A stretch of 64,000 nucleotides of DNA from an uncultured Bariatricus sp. (GCA_934320645.1 CAKRFP010000012.1:1-64000); one strand, 5' to 3'. Numbered from the stretch's first letter, positions 1 through 7,348 are shown. The notes: generated by a model from the letters alone, not told the origin. Program-made: numbers and translations.

Positions 1-255
1 AAGGGAGACCGTAATCTTCTGGATCAGAACCGTACTTATTATAAACTGATCAGCCGGATTATTGAAGAAGGACATGTACGCAACCAGATCAGCAGAGAGA
101 AGAGTATTCAGGAAATTACAAAATATTATTCACTTTGTGAGCGGGCACTGGTATCTGACTGGTGTCTGAACAGGGGGAATTATTCGCTTGGAGAATACAG
201 TAAGGAATATATGCCGATTTTAATGGAACATTTCCGGGTAGATCAGCCGGAATAG
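1..255 (+). CDS. TetR/AcrR-family regulator, C-terminal part (cut by window edge)
   Basis: The frame is open from base 1 and ends at TAG 253-255, giving the last 84 residues. The segment RALVSDWCLNRGNYSLGEY followed by a hydrophobic end resembles the ligand-binding C-terminal helix of many Firmicute TetR regulators, in which an acidic/tryptophan motif (SDWCL) precedes the end of the domain. The DNA-binding N-terminus lies outside the window, so target and ligand cannot be inferred. The EamA exporter gene begins 15 bases downstream on the same strand, so the two may be co-transcribed and the regulator may control it. This is inference from position only. Confidence 0.6.
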   Translation, partial: KGDRNLLDQNRTYYKLISRIIEEGHVRNQISREKSIQEITKYYSLCERALVSDWCLNRGNYSLGEYSKEYMPILMEHFRVDQPE

Positions 256-269
256 AGAAAGGTTTTTAT

Positions 270-1136
270 ATGAAAGAGAGTCAGGGAAAAGGGTTAATTT
301 CAGTACATATTGCTGTTGCATTGTTTGGCTTTGTAGGGCTTTTTGCAAAGCTGGTAGATCTGCCGGCGGTGATCATTGTACTTGGAAGAGTGTTTTTTTC
401 ATCCATTTTCCTCTGGTTTTTTCTGCGTTTTAAGAAGCAGAAAATTCGCCTGGAGGAGAAAAGTGATTATTTTTGGATGATCGGAGCCGGAATGGTTCTT
501 GCGGTACACTGGAGCAGTTATATGCAGTCGATTCAGAGTTCGACTGTTGCTGTTGGGACGCTTACGGTATCTACATTTCCAGTATTTGTAATTTTTCTGG
601 AGCCATATCTGTTTCATGAAAAACTGAAAAAATCAGATGTATTTTGTACACTGATGATGCTGGTCGGAGTTTTCTTTATCGTACCGGCATTTCAGATGGA
701 CAATCAGATCACACAGGGAGTTCTGTGGGGACTTTTGAGTGCGTTTACTTATGCAGTGCTTTCACTGATGAACCGGCGTTTTTCCTGTAAATACCCGGCG
801 ACATTGGTGTCCTTTTATGAACAGGGAACAGCGACGATCGTCCTGCTTCCGACATTTTTGGTGTTAAAGCCGGTGATCACACTGGCAGATGCGGGTGTTC
901 TGATGATGCTGGGAATTATTTTCACTGCGGTTGCACATTCTTTATTTATCGGTGGGCTTCGGACGGTCAAGGTAAGGACAGCGGGGATTCTGTCCGGACT
1001 GGAGCCGGTATACGGAATTCTGAGTGCATTTCTCTTTTTGAAAGAAGTTCCAAGCTTCCGGGAGTGCCTTGGTGGCGTGATCATTCTGGTTGCAGTTTTC
1101 TTATCGACACTGAAGCCGGAAGAGAAAGAAAAATAG
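270..1136 (+). CDS. EamA/DMT-superfamily transporter
   Basis: A 288-residue, almost wholly hydrophobic protein with about ten membrane segments in two EamA-type halves (roughly residues 5-135 and 147-280). The second half carries the usual SGLEPVYGILSAFLFLKE signature near residues 247-265. DMT-family members of this length export metabolites or take up small solutes; the substrate cannot be read from sequence. The ATG at 270 is preceded by an AGAAAGG ribosome site. It follows the TetR gene fragment by 15 bases, which suggests a regulator-exporter pair. The last residues are charged and cytoplasmic, as expected. Confidence 0.85.
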   Translation: MKESQGKGLISVHIAVALFGFVGLFAKLVDLPAVIIVLGRVFFSSIFLWFFLRFKKQKIRLEEKSDYFWMIGAGMVLAVHWSSYMQSIQSSTVAVGTLTVSTFPVFVIFLEPYLFHEKLKKSDVFCTLMMLVGVFFIVPAFQMDNQITQGVLWGLLSAFTYAVLSLMNRRFSCKYPATLVSFYEQGTATIVLLPTFLVLKPVITLADAGVLMMLGIIFTAVAHSLFIGGLRTVKVRTAGILSGLEPVYGILSAFLFLKEVPSFRECLGGVIILVAVFLSTLKPEEKEK

Positions 1137-1190
1137 CCGAAGCTTCACTGGCAGGAAGGTTTGTCAGAAGGACAGAAAGGAAGGACTGGC

Positions 1191-1817
1191 ATGAAAAAGG
1201 AACTGGAATATTTTACAATAGCCGGTGAATTTGGCGGAAATCAGGACTGGTTTACCAATGTGGTCATGCATGTGGGTGGCTGCGCTGCGGCAACTGCATG
1301 CGATAGCTGTATCTATTTTGCAAGAAAATTTGGGATGAAAAGCCTGTATCCGTTTGATACATGGAAGTTGAATAAAGAAGAATATAAAAAATACAGCCAG
1401 ATCATGAAGCCTTATCTGAGACCGCGAATCAATGGAGTTAACAAATTATATCTGTATACGGATGGATTCCGCGAATATCTGAAGGATAGGCAGGAAGATG
1501 GTGGAGTTTGTGTTTCTGCGGAAATGAAAGAATTTTCCGGGGAGCATACGGTGACGGAGGCAAAGCAGTTTGTCAGACAGCAGATTGGAAAGGAGATACC
1601 GATCCCGTATCTGATGCTCCGGCACAAGAATAAAGAGAAGTTTGAAGATTTTATCTGGCACTGGTTTCTGGTGATCGGTTATGAAGAAAAAGAGGACGGA
1701 TTCTGGATCCGAGTTGCGACCTATGGGGAAGAAACTTGGCTGAACCTGGAAGAACTTTGGAATACCGGAGAAAAAGAAAAGGGCGGTATGATCGGATATC
1801 GTCTGGAAAATGTATAA
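1191..1817 (+). CDS. Uncharacterised protein with papain/C39-like cysteine and histidine motifs
   Basis: A soluble protein of 208 residues, not assigned to a named family. The ATG at 1191 is preferred over a TTG at 1161 because GGAAGGA lies 7 bases upstream of the ATG. It has GGNQDWF near residue 14, then a glycine/alanine-rich block GGCAAATACDSC (residues ~28-39) and, late in the protein, HWFLVIGYEE (~157-166). A Cys at the start of a helix and a later His leading a strand before 'GY' is how C39-like and papain-fold peptidases or transglutaminases are arranged, so a cysteine hydrolase fold is plausible. No signal peptide or membrane segment is visible. It sits between a transporter and a cyclophilin without shared function. 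Confidence 0.5.
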   Translation: MKKELEYFTIAGEFGGNQDWFTNVVMHVGGCAAATACDSCIYFARKFGMKSLYPFDTWKLNKEEYKKYSQIMKPYLRPRINGVNKLYLYTDGFREYLKDRQEDGGVCVSAEMKEFSGEHTVTEAKQFVRQQIGKEIPIPYLMLRHKNKEKFEDFIWHWFLVIGYEEKEDGFWIRVATYGEETWLNLEELWNTGEKEKGGMIGYRLENV

Positions 1818-1898
1818 AGACTTTCTAAAAACTATTTACGGACGGGAAAAGTTCCGTTACAATAGGTAGAGAAATCAATGAAAAGGAGATTGTGTAAA

Positions 1899-2417
1899 AT
1901 GGCAAATCCAGTAGTAAGATTTGAAATGGAAAATGGCGATGTGATCAAAGCGGAATTATATCCGGAGATCGCACCGAATACAGTAAATAACTTTGTATCT
2001 CTTGTAAATAAGGGATTCTATGACGGACTGATCTTCCACCGCGTAATCAGCGGATTCATGATCCAGGGAGGATGCCCGGACGGAACTGGAATGGGTGGTC
2101 CTGGATACAGCATCAAGGGAGAATTTAAGCAGAACGGTTTCAATAATGAACTGAAGCATGAACCAGGCGTTCTTTCGATGGCACGTGCGATGCATCCGGA
2201 TTCAGCAGGATCCCAGTTCTTTATCATGCATAAGACTTCACCGCATCTTGATGGTGCATATGCCGCTTTTGGTAAAGTTACAGAAGGGATGGAAGTTGTA
2301 AATAAAATTGCCGAGACAGCAACGGATTACAGCGACAGACCACTGGAAGAACAGAAGATGAAAAAAGTGACTGTTGAGACTTTCGGAGAGGCTTATCCAG
2401 AACCGGAAAGAGCATAA
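1899..2417 (+). CDS. Cyclophilin-type peptidyl-prolyl cis-trans isomerase
   Basis: A 172-residue single-domain cyclophilin. Visible signatures are FHRVISGFMIQGGCPDGTG (active-site Arg and the F-M-Q-G core), a SMAR block, SAGSQFFI and the YAAFGKV end motif. It catalyses isomerisation of X-Pro bonds and assists folding, in the cytoplasm here because no signal peptide is present. The ATG at 1899 is preferred over 1878: AAAAGGAGA sits 10 bases before it, and the mature-like start MANPVVRFEMENG matches relatives. The gene appears to be transcribed alone, since the next feature is a riboswitch leader for a different pathway. Confidence 0.93.
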   Translation: MANPVVRFEMENGDVIKAELYPEIAPNTVNNFVSLVNKGFYDGLIFHRVISGFMIQGGCPDGTGMGGPGYSIKGEFKQNGFNNELKHEPGVLSMARAMHPDSAGSQFFIMHKTSPHLDGAYAAFGKVTEGMEVVNKIAETATDYSDRPLEEQKMKKVTVETFGEAYPEPERA

Positions 2418-2462
2418 TCAAAGCTACGAAGCAGACAATATTTGTGAAGACAGAATAATAAA

Positions 2463-2552
2463 GACAGGGGAGCCGGTGAAACGAAGGCTGAGAGGAAGCA
2501 AAAGAGCTTCGACCCTTTTACCTGATGCGGATCATGCCGCCGTAGGAAGTCA
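2463..2552 (+). promoter_or_regulatory. TPP riboswitch (THI element)
   Basis: The leader contains the ordered THI-box motifs: GGGGAGCC, then GGCTGAGAGG (the invariant CUGAGA), then GACCCTTTTACCTGATG, CGGATCATGCCG and CCGTAGGAAG. This order is diagnostic for thiamine-pyrophosphate riboswitches. It is followed by an intrinsic terminator (2567-2599) and, on the same strand, by the thiamine genes thiD and cytX. TPP binding is expected to favour termination. Confidence 0.93.
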
Positions 2553-2566
2553 TAATGATTTTTTCG

Positions 2567-2599
2567 GAGACACTTGCATGTCGCAGGTGTCTCTTTTTT
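2567..2599 (+). terminator. Intrinsic terminator of the TPP riboswitch
   Basis: GAGACACTTGC (2567-2577) pairs with GCAGGTGTCTC (2583-2593) with one G-U pair, followed by six T residues. It lies 15 bases past the riboswitch core, where the expression-platform terminator is expected. Confidence 0.85.
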
Positions 2600-2600
2600 C

Positions 2601-2740
2601 GTGTGCTGAGCATGGCACTAATCTTACTGGTGCAAGTCCAGTCACGGGTATTTACCGCCAAGTGTAGCGAACCACAAGTCGATTAGGTGGGTAAGATTGC
2701 TGTTATTTAGAAAGAAATTCAGCAGGAAAATCCTTCTAAA
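2601..2740 (+). mobile_element. Probable group IIC intron 5' remnant (domain I only)
   Basis: Directly after the terminator T-tract the sequence begins GTGTGCTGAGCATGG, followed by TCTTACTGGTGCAAGTCCAG. Group IIC introns (for example the Oceanobacillus iheyensis intron) begin GTGTGC...GCATGG...GGTG..AGTCC and typically insert just behind intrinsic terminators. An inner stem AATCTTAC/GTAAGATT (around 2620 and 2691) and a 10-bp stem TTATTTAGAA/TTCTAAATAA follow. No domain V and no reverse transcriptase are present, so it would be a truncated copy. The 3' limit is uncertain. A cobalamin-type riboswitch was considered because of GGTGCAAGTCC, but its other core motifs are missing. Confidence 0.5.
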
Positions 2741-2895
2741 TAAGTGTACTACGTGCCGAAGATGTGCACTCGCATGAAGTGGAAAAATGCCGCAGGCGGT
2801 GCGGTCTACGCTACGTTTCGGTTGTTGCTTGACGAGCACCATTGTCGGTCGCAATGTGCCTGGCGCGGAAATATACGAAAGCATATTTTATTCAA
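2741..2895. other. Intergenic repeat-like DNA of unknown type before thiD
   Basis: About 150 bases with higher GC than the surroundings and no credible start-plus-ribosome-site pair. It contains CGTGCCGAAGATGTGCACTCG and short inverted pieces such as CCGCAGGCGG. The block resembles, in reverse orientation, sequence at 63862-63895 (CTTTGGCACGTAGT), so it may belong to a dispersed intergenic repeat family. No function is proposed. Confidence 0.35.
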
Positions 2896-2926
2896 CAGAA
2901 TTACAAAAAGAGAGGAAGAGAGACAA

Positions 2927-3739
2927 ATGAGAACAGCACTTACTGTTGCAGGAAGCGATTCAAGTGGAGGAGCAGGTATCCAGGCGGATATCAAGACAAT
3001 GATCAGTAACGGAGTTTATGCTATGAGCGCAATTACGGCTCTTACTGCACAGAATACAACCGGAGTTACCGGAATTATGGAGGCAACGCCGGAATTCCTT
3101 GGAGAACAGCTGGATAATATTTTCACGGATATTTACCCGGATGCAGTAAAGATCGGAATGGTATCTTCAAGTGGTCTGATCACAATGATCGCAGACAAAT
3201 TAAAAGAATACGATGCGAAGAATATCGTAGTTGATCCGGTCATGGTAGCAACAAGTGGGGCAAGACTGATCAGTGAGGAAGCGATTGACGCACTGAAAAG
3301 CCGCCTGCTTCCGATGGCAACCGTTCTGACTCCGAATATCCCGGAAGCAGAAGTACTTGCAGGTATGAAAATCCAGTCACAGGAAGACATGATCAAAGCA
3401 GCAGAGGAAATCGGTACCAAATACCACTGTGCAGTTCTCTGCAAAGGCGGACACAAGCTGAATGATGCCAATGATCTGCTGTGGAGAGACGGCGGATACA
3501 AGTGGTTCTACGGAGAACGGATCGACAATCCGAATACCCACGGAACCGGATGCACCCTGTCCAGTGCGATCGCATCCAATCTGGCAAAAGGCTATGATCT
3601 GGACGAGTCTGTAGAACGTGCGAAGAAATACATTTCCGGAGCACTTGCAGCAATGCTGGATCTTGGAAAAGGCAGTGGCCCGATGAACCATGGATTTGCG
3701 ATTAAAAATGAATATACAGAAAGCAAAGTGGAGGAATAG
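2927..3739 (+). CDS. thiD: Hydroxymethylpyrimidine/phosphomethylpyrimidine kinase
   Basis: This 270-residue ribokinase-fold enzyme phosphorylates HMP and HMP-P to HMP-PP for thiamine synthesis. Motifs: TVAGSDSSGGAGIQADIKT at residues 5-24, the QNTTGV loop, DPVMVATSGA, LTPNIPEAEVLAG, CKGGH and the anion-hole DTHGTGCTLSSAIA-type motif (here NTHGTGCTLSSAIA, with the catalytic Cys-adjacent loop). The length matches ThiD. The ATG at 2927 has GAGAGGAAGAGAG upstream; a longer in-frame reading to 2744 runs into repeat-like DNA and is unlikely. The gene sits 375 bases behind a TPP riboswitch and 4 bases before the CytX-type transporter, so it is a TPP-controlled salvage operon. Confidence 0.95.
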   Translation: MRTALTVAGSDSSGGAGIQADIKTMISNGVYAMSAITALTAQNTTGVTGIMEATPEFLGEQLDNIFTDIYPDAVKIGMVSSSGLITMIADKLKEYDAKNIVVDPVMVATSGARLISEEAIDALKSRLLPMATVLTPNIPEAEVLAGMKIQSQEDMIKAAEEIGTKYHCAVLCKGGHKLNDANDLLWRDGGYKWFYGERIDNPNTHGTGCTLSSAIASNLAKGYDLDESVERAKKYISGALAAMLDLGKGSGPMNHGFAIKNEYTESKVEE

Positions 3740-3743
3740 AAGC

Positions 3744-4916
3744 ATGAATGAAAAGAGAACCTCTATCTTTGAAAACGGACTGATCTGGTTTGGGGCAGGG
3801 GTATCCCTTGCCGAAATCCTGACAGGAACCTATTTTGCACCGCTTGGATTCGGAAAAGGTGTTCTGGCGATTATCCTTGGTCATATCATTGGATGCACCA
3901 TGCTTTTCCTTGCCGGAGTAATTGGTGGAAAGACCAGACGCAGTGCAATGGAAACAGTTAAAATGAGTTTTGGTGAGAAGGGCGGAGTATTCTTTTCTTT
4001 CTTAAATGTGCTGCAGCTTGTAGGCTGGACAGCGATCATGATTTATGATGGGGCACTTGCAGCAAATGGTGTTCTTCATACCGGCAGATGGGTATGGTGT
4101 CTGGTGATCGGTGCACTGATCATCTTATGGATTGTGATCGGAATCACAAATCTTGGCAAGATCAATACGGTTGCAATGGCTGCTTTATTTATCCTGACAC
4201 TGGTGCTCAGCAGAGTGATCTTTGGTGACGGATCGGTAGCAGGCGCAGGCGGAGATGCCATGACGTTTGGTGCAGCGGTAGAGCTTTCCGTTGCCATGCC
4301 ACTTTCCTGGCTGCCACTGATCAGTGACTATACAAGAGAAGCAAAAGAACCGGTAAAAGCAACCGCAGTCAGCGCTGTTGTCTATGGAGTTGTCAGCTGT
4401 TGGATGTATGTGATCGGTATGAACGCCGCGATTTACACAGGAGAGTCTGATATTGCAAATATCATGGTGAAGGCCGGACTTGGAATAGCAGGACTTCTGA
4501 TCATTGTATTTTCTACCGTTACGACCACTTTCCTGGATGCTTACTCAGCAGGAATTTCGTCAGAGTCAGTATTTTCAAAAATCAATGGAAAATATGCAGC
4601 AATTGTTGTAACTGTGATCGGAATGATCGGAGCGATCGTTTATCCGATGGACAACATTACCGATTTCCTGTACCTGATCGGTTCCGTATTCGCGCCGATG
4701 ATCGCAATTCAGATTGCGGATTTCTTTATTCTGAAGAGAAAGGACAGCCTGAGGGTATCTCTGGATGTCATGAATGGTGTGATCTGGGTGATCGGTTTTA
4801 TACTTTATCGTATTTTGATGAATGTGGATATTCCGCTTGGAAATACACTTCCGGATATGGTCATCACCATCGTGATCTGTATTCTTGCAAGAAAATGTAT
4901 AAAGACAGAAAAATAG
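3744..4916 (+). CDS. cytX: CytX-type putative hydroxymethylpyrimidine permease
   Basis: A 390-residue NCS1-family permease with about twelve membrane segments. It has FENGLIWFGAGVSLAEILTG at the N-terminus and MPLSWLPLISDYTREAK in the middle, which is the family's substrate/cation-site region (PxSW...SDYTR). CytX proteins are encoded with thiD/thiM under TPP riboswitches and are thought to import HMP; this assignment rests on genomic context rather than direct biochemistry. The start ATG lies 4 bases past the thiD stop, with GGAGG inside the thiD end. A strong terminator follows at 4931-4963, closing the operon. Confidence 0.88.
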   Translation: MNEKRTSIFENGLIWFGAGVSLAEILTGTYFAPLGFGKGVLAIILGHIIGCTMLFLAGVIGGKTRRSAMETVKMSFGEKGGVFFSFLNVLQLVGWTAIMIYDGALAANGVLHTGRWVWCLVIGALIILWIVIGITNLGKINTVAMAALFILTLVLSRVIFGDGSVAGAGGDAMTFGAAVELSVAMPLSWLPLISDYTREAKEPVKATAVSAVVYGVVSCWMYVIGMNAAIYTGESDIANIMVKAGLGIAGLLIIVFSTVTTTFLDAYSAGISSESVFSKINGKYAAIVVTVIGMIGAIVYPMDNITDFLYLIGSVFAPMIAIQIADFFILKRKDSLRVSLDVMNGVIWVIGFILYRILMNVDIPLGNTLPDMVITIVICILARKCIKTEK

Positions 4917-4930
4917 ATTTGAAAGAAAAT

Positions 4931-4963
4931 GGAAATGCCGTGTTGACATTTCCGTTTTCTTTT
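4931..4963 (+). terminator. Intrinsic terminator of thiD-cytX
   Basis: GGAAATG (4931-4937) pairs with CATTTCC (4947-4953) and is followed by a T-rich tract (GTTTTCTTTT). Confidence 0.8.
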
Positions 4964-5133
4964 GACAGAATATGTAGCGATCTACAGAATAGAGGTGGAA
5001 AAATGAATGATGATGCCTGGGAACATGGTAAAAGTTTATAAGAAAGAAGTTTTGGAGAATTTAGTTAGAGAATGGAATAAAGTAGGATTTTTATCCTGCA
5101 AAATATATATGGGAAAAAGAGTTGGGCAGAATG

Positions 5134-5336
5134 AAAAAAGAGTTTACGACATATGATCGGGGGAAATGTCGTAAACTCTTTTTTCTGTAATTTCATTAAA
5201 GGAGAAATGAAAATAAAAAGTATCAAAATACTGAAAACGTCTTATTTGGTTTTGATTCCCAATCAAGTGGGGCAATTGTGACTGACTAAGATGCCGCCCC
5301 ACCAAGGAATTCTTATCTAGTTGTTATCTTCAAGCT
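5134..5336 (-). ncRNA. Small RNA copy 1 of a three-copy family (anti-SD hairpin, C-rich terminator loop)
   Basis: Predicted minus-strand transcript of about 200 nt from the promoter at 5343-5371 to the terminator hairpin 5134-5184 (an 18-19 bp stem around a loop containing CCCCC, then T6). The core (minus strand) has AGTATTTTGATACT, then TTTCATT-TCTCCTTT-AATGAAA, a 7-bp stem that shows an 8-base loop complementary to AAAGGAGA. With the adjacent CAT it would pair to a Shine-Dalgarno plus AUG. Copy 1 has a longer 5' part than copies 2 and 3, with an extra GTGGGGC/GCCCCAC stem. The opposite strand reads as a short ORF, but its GGAG lies only 2 bases before ATG. The 170 bases between 4964 and 5133 hold nothing recognisable. 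Confidence 0.7.
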
Positions 5337-5342
5337 GATATT

Positions 5343-5371
5343 ATAATACCAAGAGGACAGGGATTTGTATA
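5343..5371 (-). promoter_or_regulatory. Sigma-A-type promoter of sRNA copy 1
   Basis: On the minus strand TATACA, 17-base spacer, TATTAT (overlapping TATAAT), with an A/T-rich upstream tract. The spacing is identical to the promoters of the other two copies. Confidence 0.7.
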
Positions 5372-5512
5372 TTCGCAAAAAAAACAAAAGAAAAAAAGTT
5401 AAAAAAATAAAATTGTGCAATATAACAGGTGGAAAATCAATTTGTACAAAAGGTCTTTTAAAATCTGGAAAATGATGATAAATGTTGCATAATACACAAA
5501 AATGAGCACAAA

Positions 5513-5815
5513 TCATTTATTTAAAATTTGCTGAACTTTATGGAGGTCAATTGGGTTTGCGAGGTATTTGTTTATGCCACTTTCCATAGCCTTGATAATA
5601 TCATCCGGAAAGATATTGGCAGTCAGAGCAATAATTGGAATCTCTCTGGCATAGGATGTTGGAAGGCTGCGGAATCCATCAAAATGAAAATTGTCAGAGG
5701 TATCAGCGTTTTCTTCGGTGATCGATTTCGCCGCCAAAAGGAGTATATTTTACGGCATTGGACAAAATGTTGGTAAAGATCTGCCGCAGACGTACCTGAA
5801 TGTCTTTAAAAATAT
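5513..5815 (-). pseudogene. Decayed hybrid histidine kinase (HATPase N-box joined to receiver-domain tail)
   Basis: On the minus strand two kinase pieces can be read in different frames. The 5' piece (about 5815-5735) gives DIQVRLRQIFTNILSNAVKY, the N-box of a HATPase_c domain. The 3' piece (5737-5513) gives DGFRSLP...REIPIIALTAN...MESGINKYLANPIDLHKV, the second half of a receiver domain with its conserved 'ALTA' and 'K-P'-like end (here NP). The ATP-lid, G-boxes and first half of the receiver are missing, so the gene has suffered a large internal deletion and a frameshift. It lies between sRNA copies 1 and 2. It is probably a relic of a gene once controlled from, or disrupted by, this island. 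Confidence 0.7.
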
Positions 5816-5845
5816 GTGGGTAGTATCAGAAAAAATTCAGAAAAG

Positions 5846-5985
5846 AAAAAGAGCTTACGACATATGATCGGGGGAAATGTCGTAAACTCTTTTTCCAATA
5901 ATTTCATTAAAGGAGAAATGAAAATAAAAAGTATCAAAATACTGAAAACGTCTTATTCTGTTCGGTTAAGTGTTATCCTTAACTT
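5846..5985 (-). ncRNA. Small RNA copy 2 of the three-copy family
   Basis: Predicted transcript of about 140 nt. The 5' stem is GTTAAG-GATAACA-CTTAAC. It is followed by the conserved AGTAT/ATACT stem, the TTTCATT/AATGAAA stem (plus-strand 5902-5923) with the TCTCCTTT loop, and terminator hairpin 5846-5894 with CCCCC in its loop. One terminator-stem pair is altered (GCTTAC opposite GTAAAC, a G-U type change), which still pairs. Confidence 0.72.
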
Positions 5986-5991
5986 GAATTT

Positions 5992-6020
5992 ATCATAGCA
6001 TTTGCCGCAAGTTTTGTATA
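5992..6020 (-). promoter_or_regulatory. Sigma-A-type promoter of sRNA copy 2
   Basis: Minus strand TATACA, 17-base spacer, TATGAT. An A/T-rich tract lies upstream. Confidence 0.68.
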
Positions 6021-6274
6021 TTCGCAAAAAAAACTAAAAGAAGCAAAAAGTTAAAATAAAATTGTGCAAAATAACGAGGTGTGAAACAAGATTGACAAAA
6101 GAATGCAAAAAAAGGAAATTTTAACGGTGAAAATATATAATGTCTAATAATTAACAAAAGGTTACAGAAAGTTACAAGAAAAACTGTGATTAAAAAAACT
6201 TTTATCAAAAAGGCTGGAAAATAAGATACGATTAACGAAATGATCAGTTGTAGGATGAGAGATTTAGATAATAG

Positions 6275-6413
6275 AAAAAGAGCTTACGACATATAATCGG
6301 GGGAAATGTCGTAAGCTCTTTTTCTGTAATTTCATTAAAGGAGAAATGAAAATAAAAAGTATCAAAATACTGAAAACGTCTTATTTCGTTTGGTTAAGTG
6401 GTATCCTTAACTT
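6275..6413 (-). ncRNA. Small RNA copy 3 of the three-copy family
   Basis: Predicted transcript of about 139 nt. The 5' stem is GTTAAG-GATACCA-CTTAAC, then the conserved core with the anti-SD hairpin (plus-strand 6330-6351), then terminator 6275-6323. Here the terminator stem has GAGCTTAC paired with GTAAGCTC, whereas copy 1 has GAGTTTAC paired with GTAAACTC: a compensatory base change that supports the RNA helix. Confidence 0.72.
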
Positions 6414-6419
6414 GCTATT

Positions 6420-6448
6420 ATAATACCATGAGTGTGTCGATGTGTAAA
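6420..6448 (-). promoter_or_regulatory. Sigma-A-type promoter of sRNA copy 3
   Basis: Minus strand TTTACA, 17-base spacer, TATTAT (overlapping TATAAT). This is the best -35 match of the three copies. Confidence 0.7.
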
Positions 6449-6560
6449 TTCGCAGAAAAGACAAATGTTACAAAAATGACCTCATAAAATTATGCAATAT
6501 TACTAAAAATGAGGAAAAAGAGAGAAAATATGAAAGTTTTATAATCTTAAGACTTCTTAT

Positions 6561-6588
6561 TTGAATTGCTTTTCCAATATGTTAAAAT
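6561..6588 (+). promoter_or_regulatory. Promoter of the ABC exporter operon
   Basis: TTGAAT, 16-base spacer, TAAAAT, about 37 bases before the ATG at 6625. Confidence 0.55.
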
Positions 6589-6624
6589 TAGAAAAAGCAG
6601 AAAATTTTACGGATAAGGGGACAG

Positions 6625-7332
6625 ATGATGAAAGAATTTGTTGAAATGCGGGATGTCCGCAAGATTTACCGGATGGGTGAGGTTGAGATTGCGGCAGCAG
6701 ACGGAATTGATTTTCAGATAAAAAAGGGCGAATTTGCGGTTGTAGTAGGTCCAAGTGGTGCCGGAAAGACAACGGTGCTGAATATTCTTGGAGGAATGGA
6801 TACCGCAACGAGTGGAGATGTCTGGATTGACGGAAAGAATATTGCAAAATATTCACCAAGACAGCTAACTTCTTATAGAAGAGATGATATCGGTTTTGTT
6901 TTTCAGTTTTACAATCTGATTCCAAACCTGACAGCACTTGAGAATGTAGAGCTGGCACTTCAAATCTGCAAAGATCCGCTGGATGCGGAAATGGTTTTAA
7001 AAGAAGTAGGACTGGCAGATCGTATGAAGAATTTCCCGGCACAGCTTTCAGGCGGGGAGCAGCAGAGGGTATCCATTGCCCGTGCGCTGGCAAAGAATCC
7101 AAAGCTTCTTTTGTGTGATGAGCCGACAGGAGCACTGGATTATAATACCGGTAAAGCAATTCTGAAACTTTTACAGGATATGTGCCGGGAACGTGGAATG
7201 ACTGTGATCCTAATCACGCACAATTCAGCGATCACACCGATGGCAGACCGGGTGATTAAGATGAAGAACGGAAAAGTCGGCAGCATGAAGCTGAATGAAA
7301 GACCGGTTCCGGTAGAGACGATTGAATGGTAG
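6625..7332 (+). CDS. ABC transporter ATP-binding protein (MacB/LolD-like)
   Basis: 235 residues with a complete ABC cassette: Walker [10 protein letters not shown] near residues 45-53, Q-loop QFYNLIP, signature [19 protein letters not shown] near 142-160, Walker [13 protein letters not shown] and the H-loop (LITHN). The [16 protein letters not shown] sequence after the Q-loop is typical of MacB/FtsE/LolD ATPases that work mechanically with FtsX-fold permeases. The start has AAGGGG just upstream; a second ATG follows at 6628. It is 16 bases before the permease gene and both share one promoter. No histidine kinase is adjacent in intact form, so a bacitracin-type sensory module is not evident. 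Confidence 0.92.
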   Translation: MMKEFVEMRDVRKIYRMGEVEIAAADGIDFQIKKGEFAVVVGPSGAGKTTVLNILGGMDTATSGDVWIDGKNIAKYSPRQLTSYRRDDIGFVFQFYNLIPNLTALENVELALQICKDPLDAEMVLKEVGLADRMKNFPAQLSGGEQQRVSIARALAKNPKLLLCDEPTGALDYNTGKAILKLLQDMCRERGMTVILITHNSAITPMADRVIKMKNGKVGSMKLNERPVPVETIEW

Positions 7333-7348
7333 GTGGACGTAAGGACCG

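Larger units (their letters stand above)
5134..6448 (-). repeat. Three tandem, diverged copies of an sRNA cassette
   Basis: Cassettes lie at 5134-5371, 5846-6020 and 6275-6448. Each holds, in the same order on the minus strand, a T-rich tract, a promoter with 17-base spacer, a 5' stem, the conserved ~60-base core and a terminator. The core is nearly identical in all three while the 5' part and spacer have diverged. That pattern suggests duplication followed by selection on the core. Confidence 0.75.

Noticed and set aside
2619..2700. Cobalamin-type riboswitch (GGTGCAAGTCC and CCGCC motifs)
   Set aside because: The GGGAA and terminal AGTCAG/GACC core motifs are missing, and the 5' end GTGTGC...GCATGG immediately after a terminator fits a group IIC intron better.
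2744..2926. N-terminal extension of ThiD to 2744
   Set aside because: It would translate repeat-like intergenic DNA and lacks a ribosome site. The ATG at 2927 fits family length.
5027..5158. 43-codon open frame upstream of sRNA copy 1
   Set aside because: No ribosome site of good quality, no recognisable family, and its 3' end runs into the terminator of the sRNA.
5207..5281. Plus-strand mini-ORF M-K-I-K-S-I-K-I-L-K-T-S-Y... repeated three times with AAAGGAG in front
   Set aside because: The GGAG is only 2 bases before ATG, the C-terminal halves diverge in frame-independent ways, and the plus strand has no promoter in front of each copy. The minus-strand promoters, stems and compensatory terminator changes explain the conservation better.
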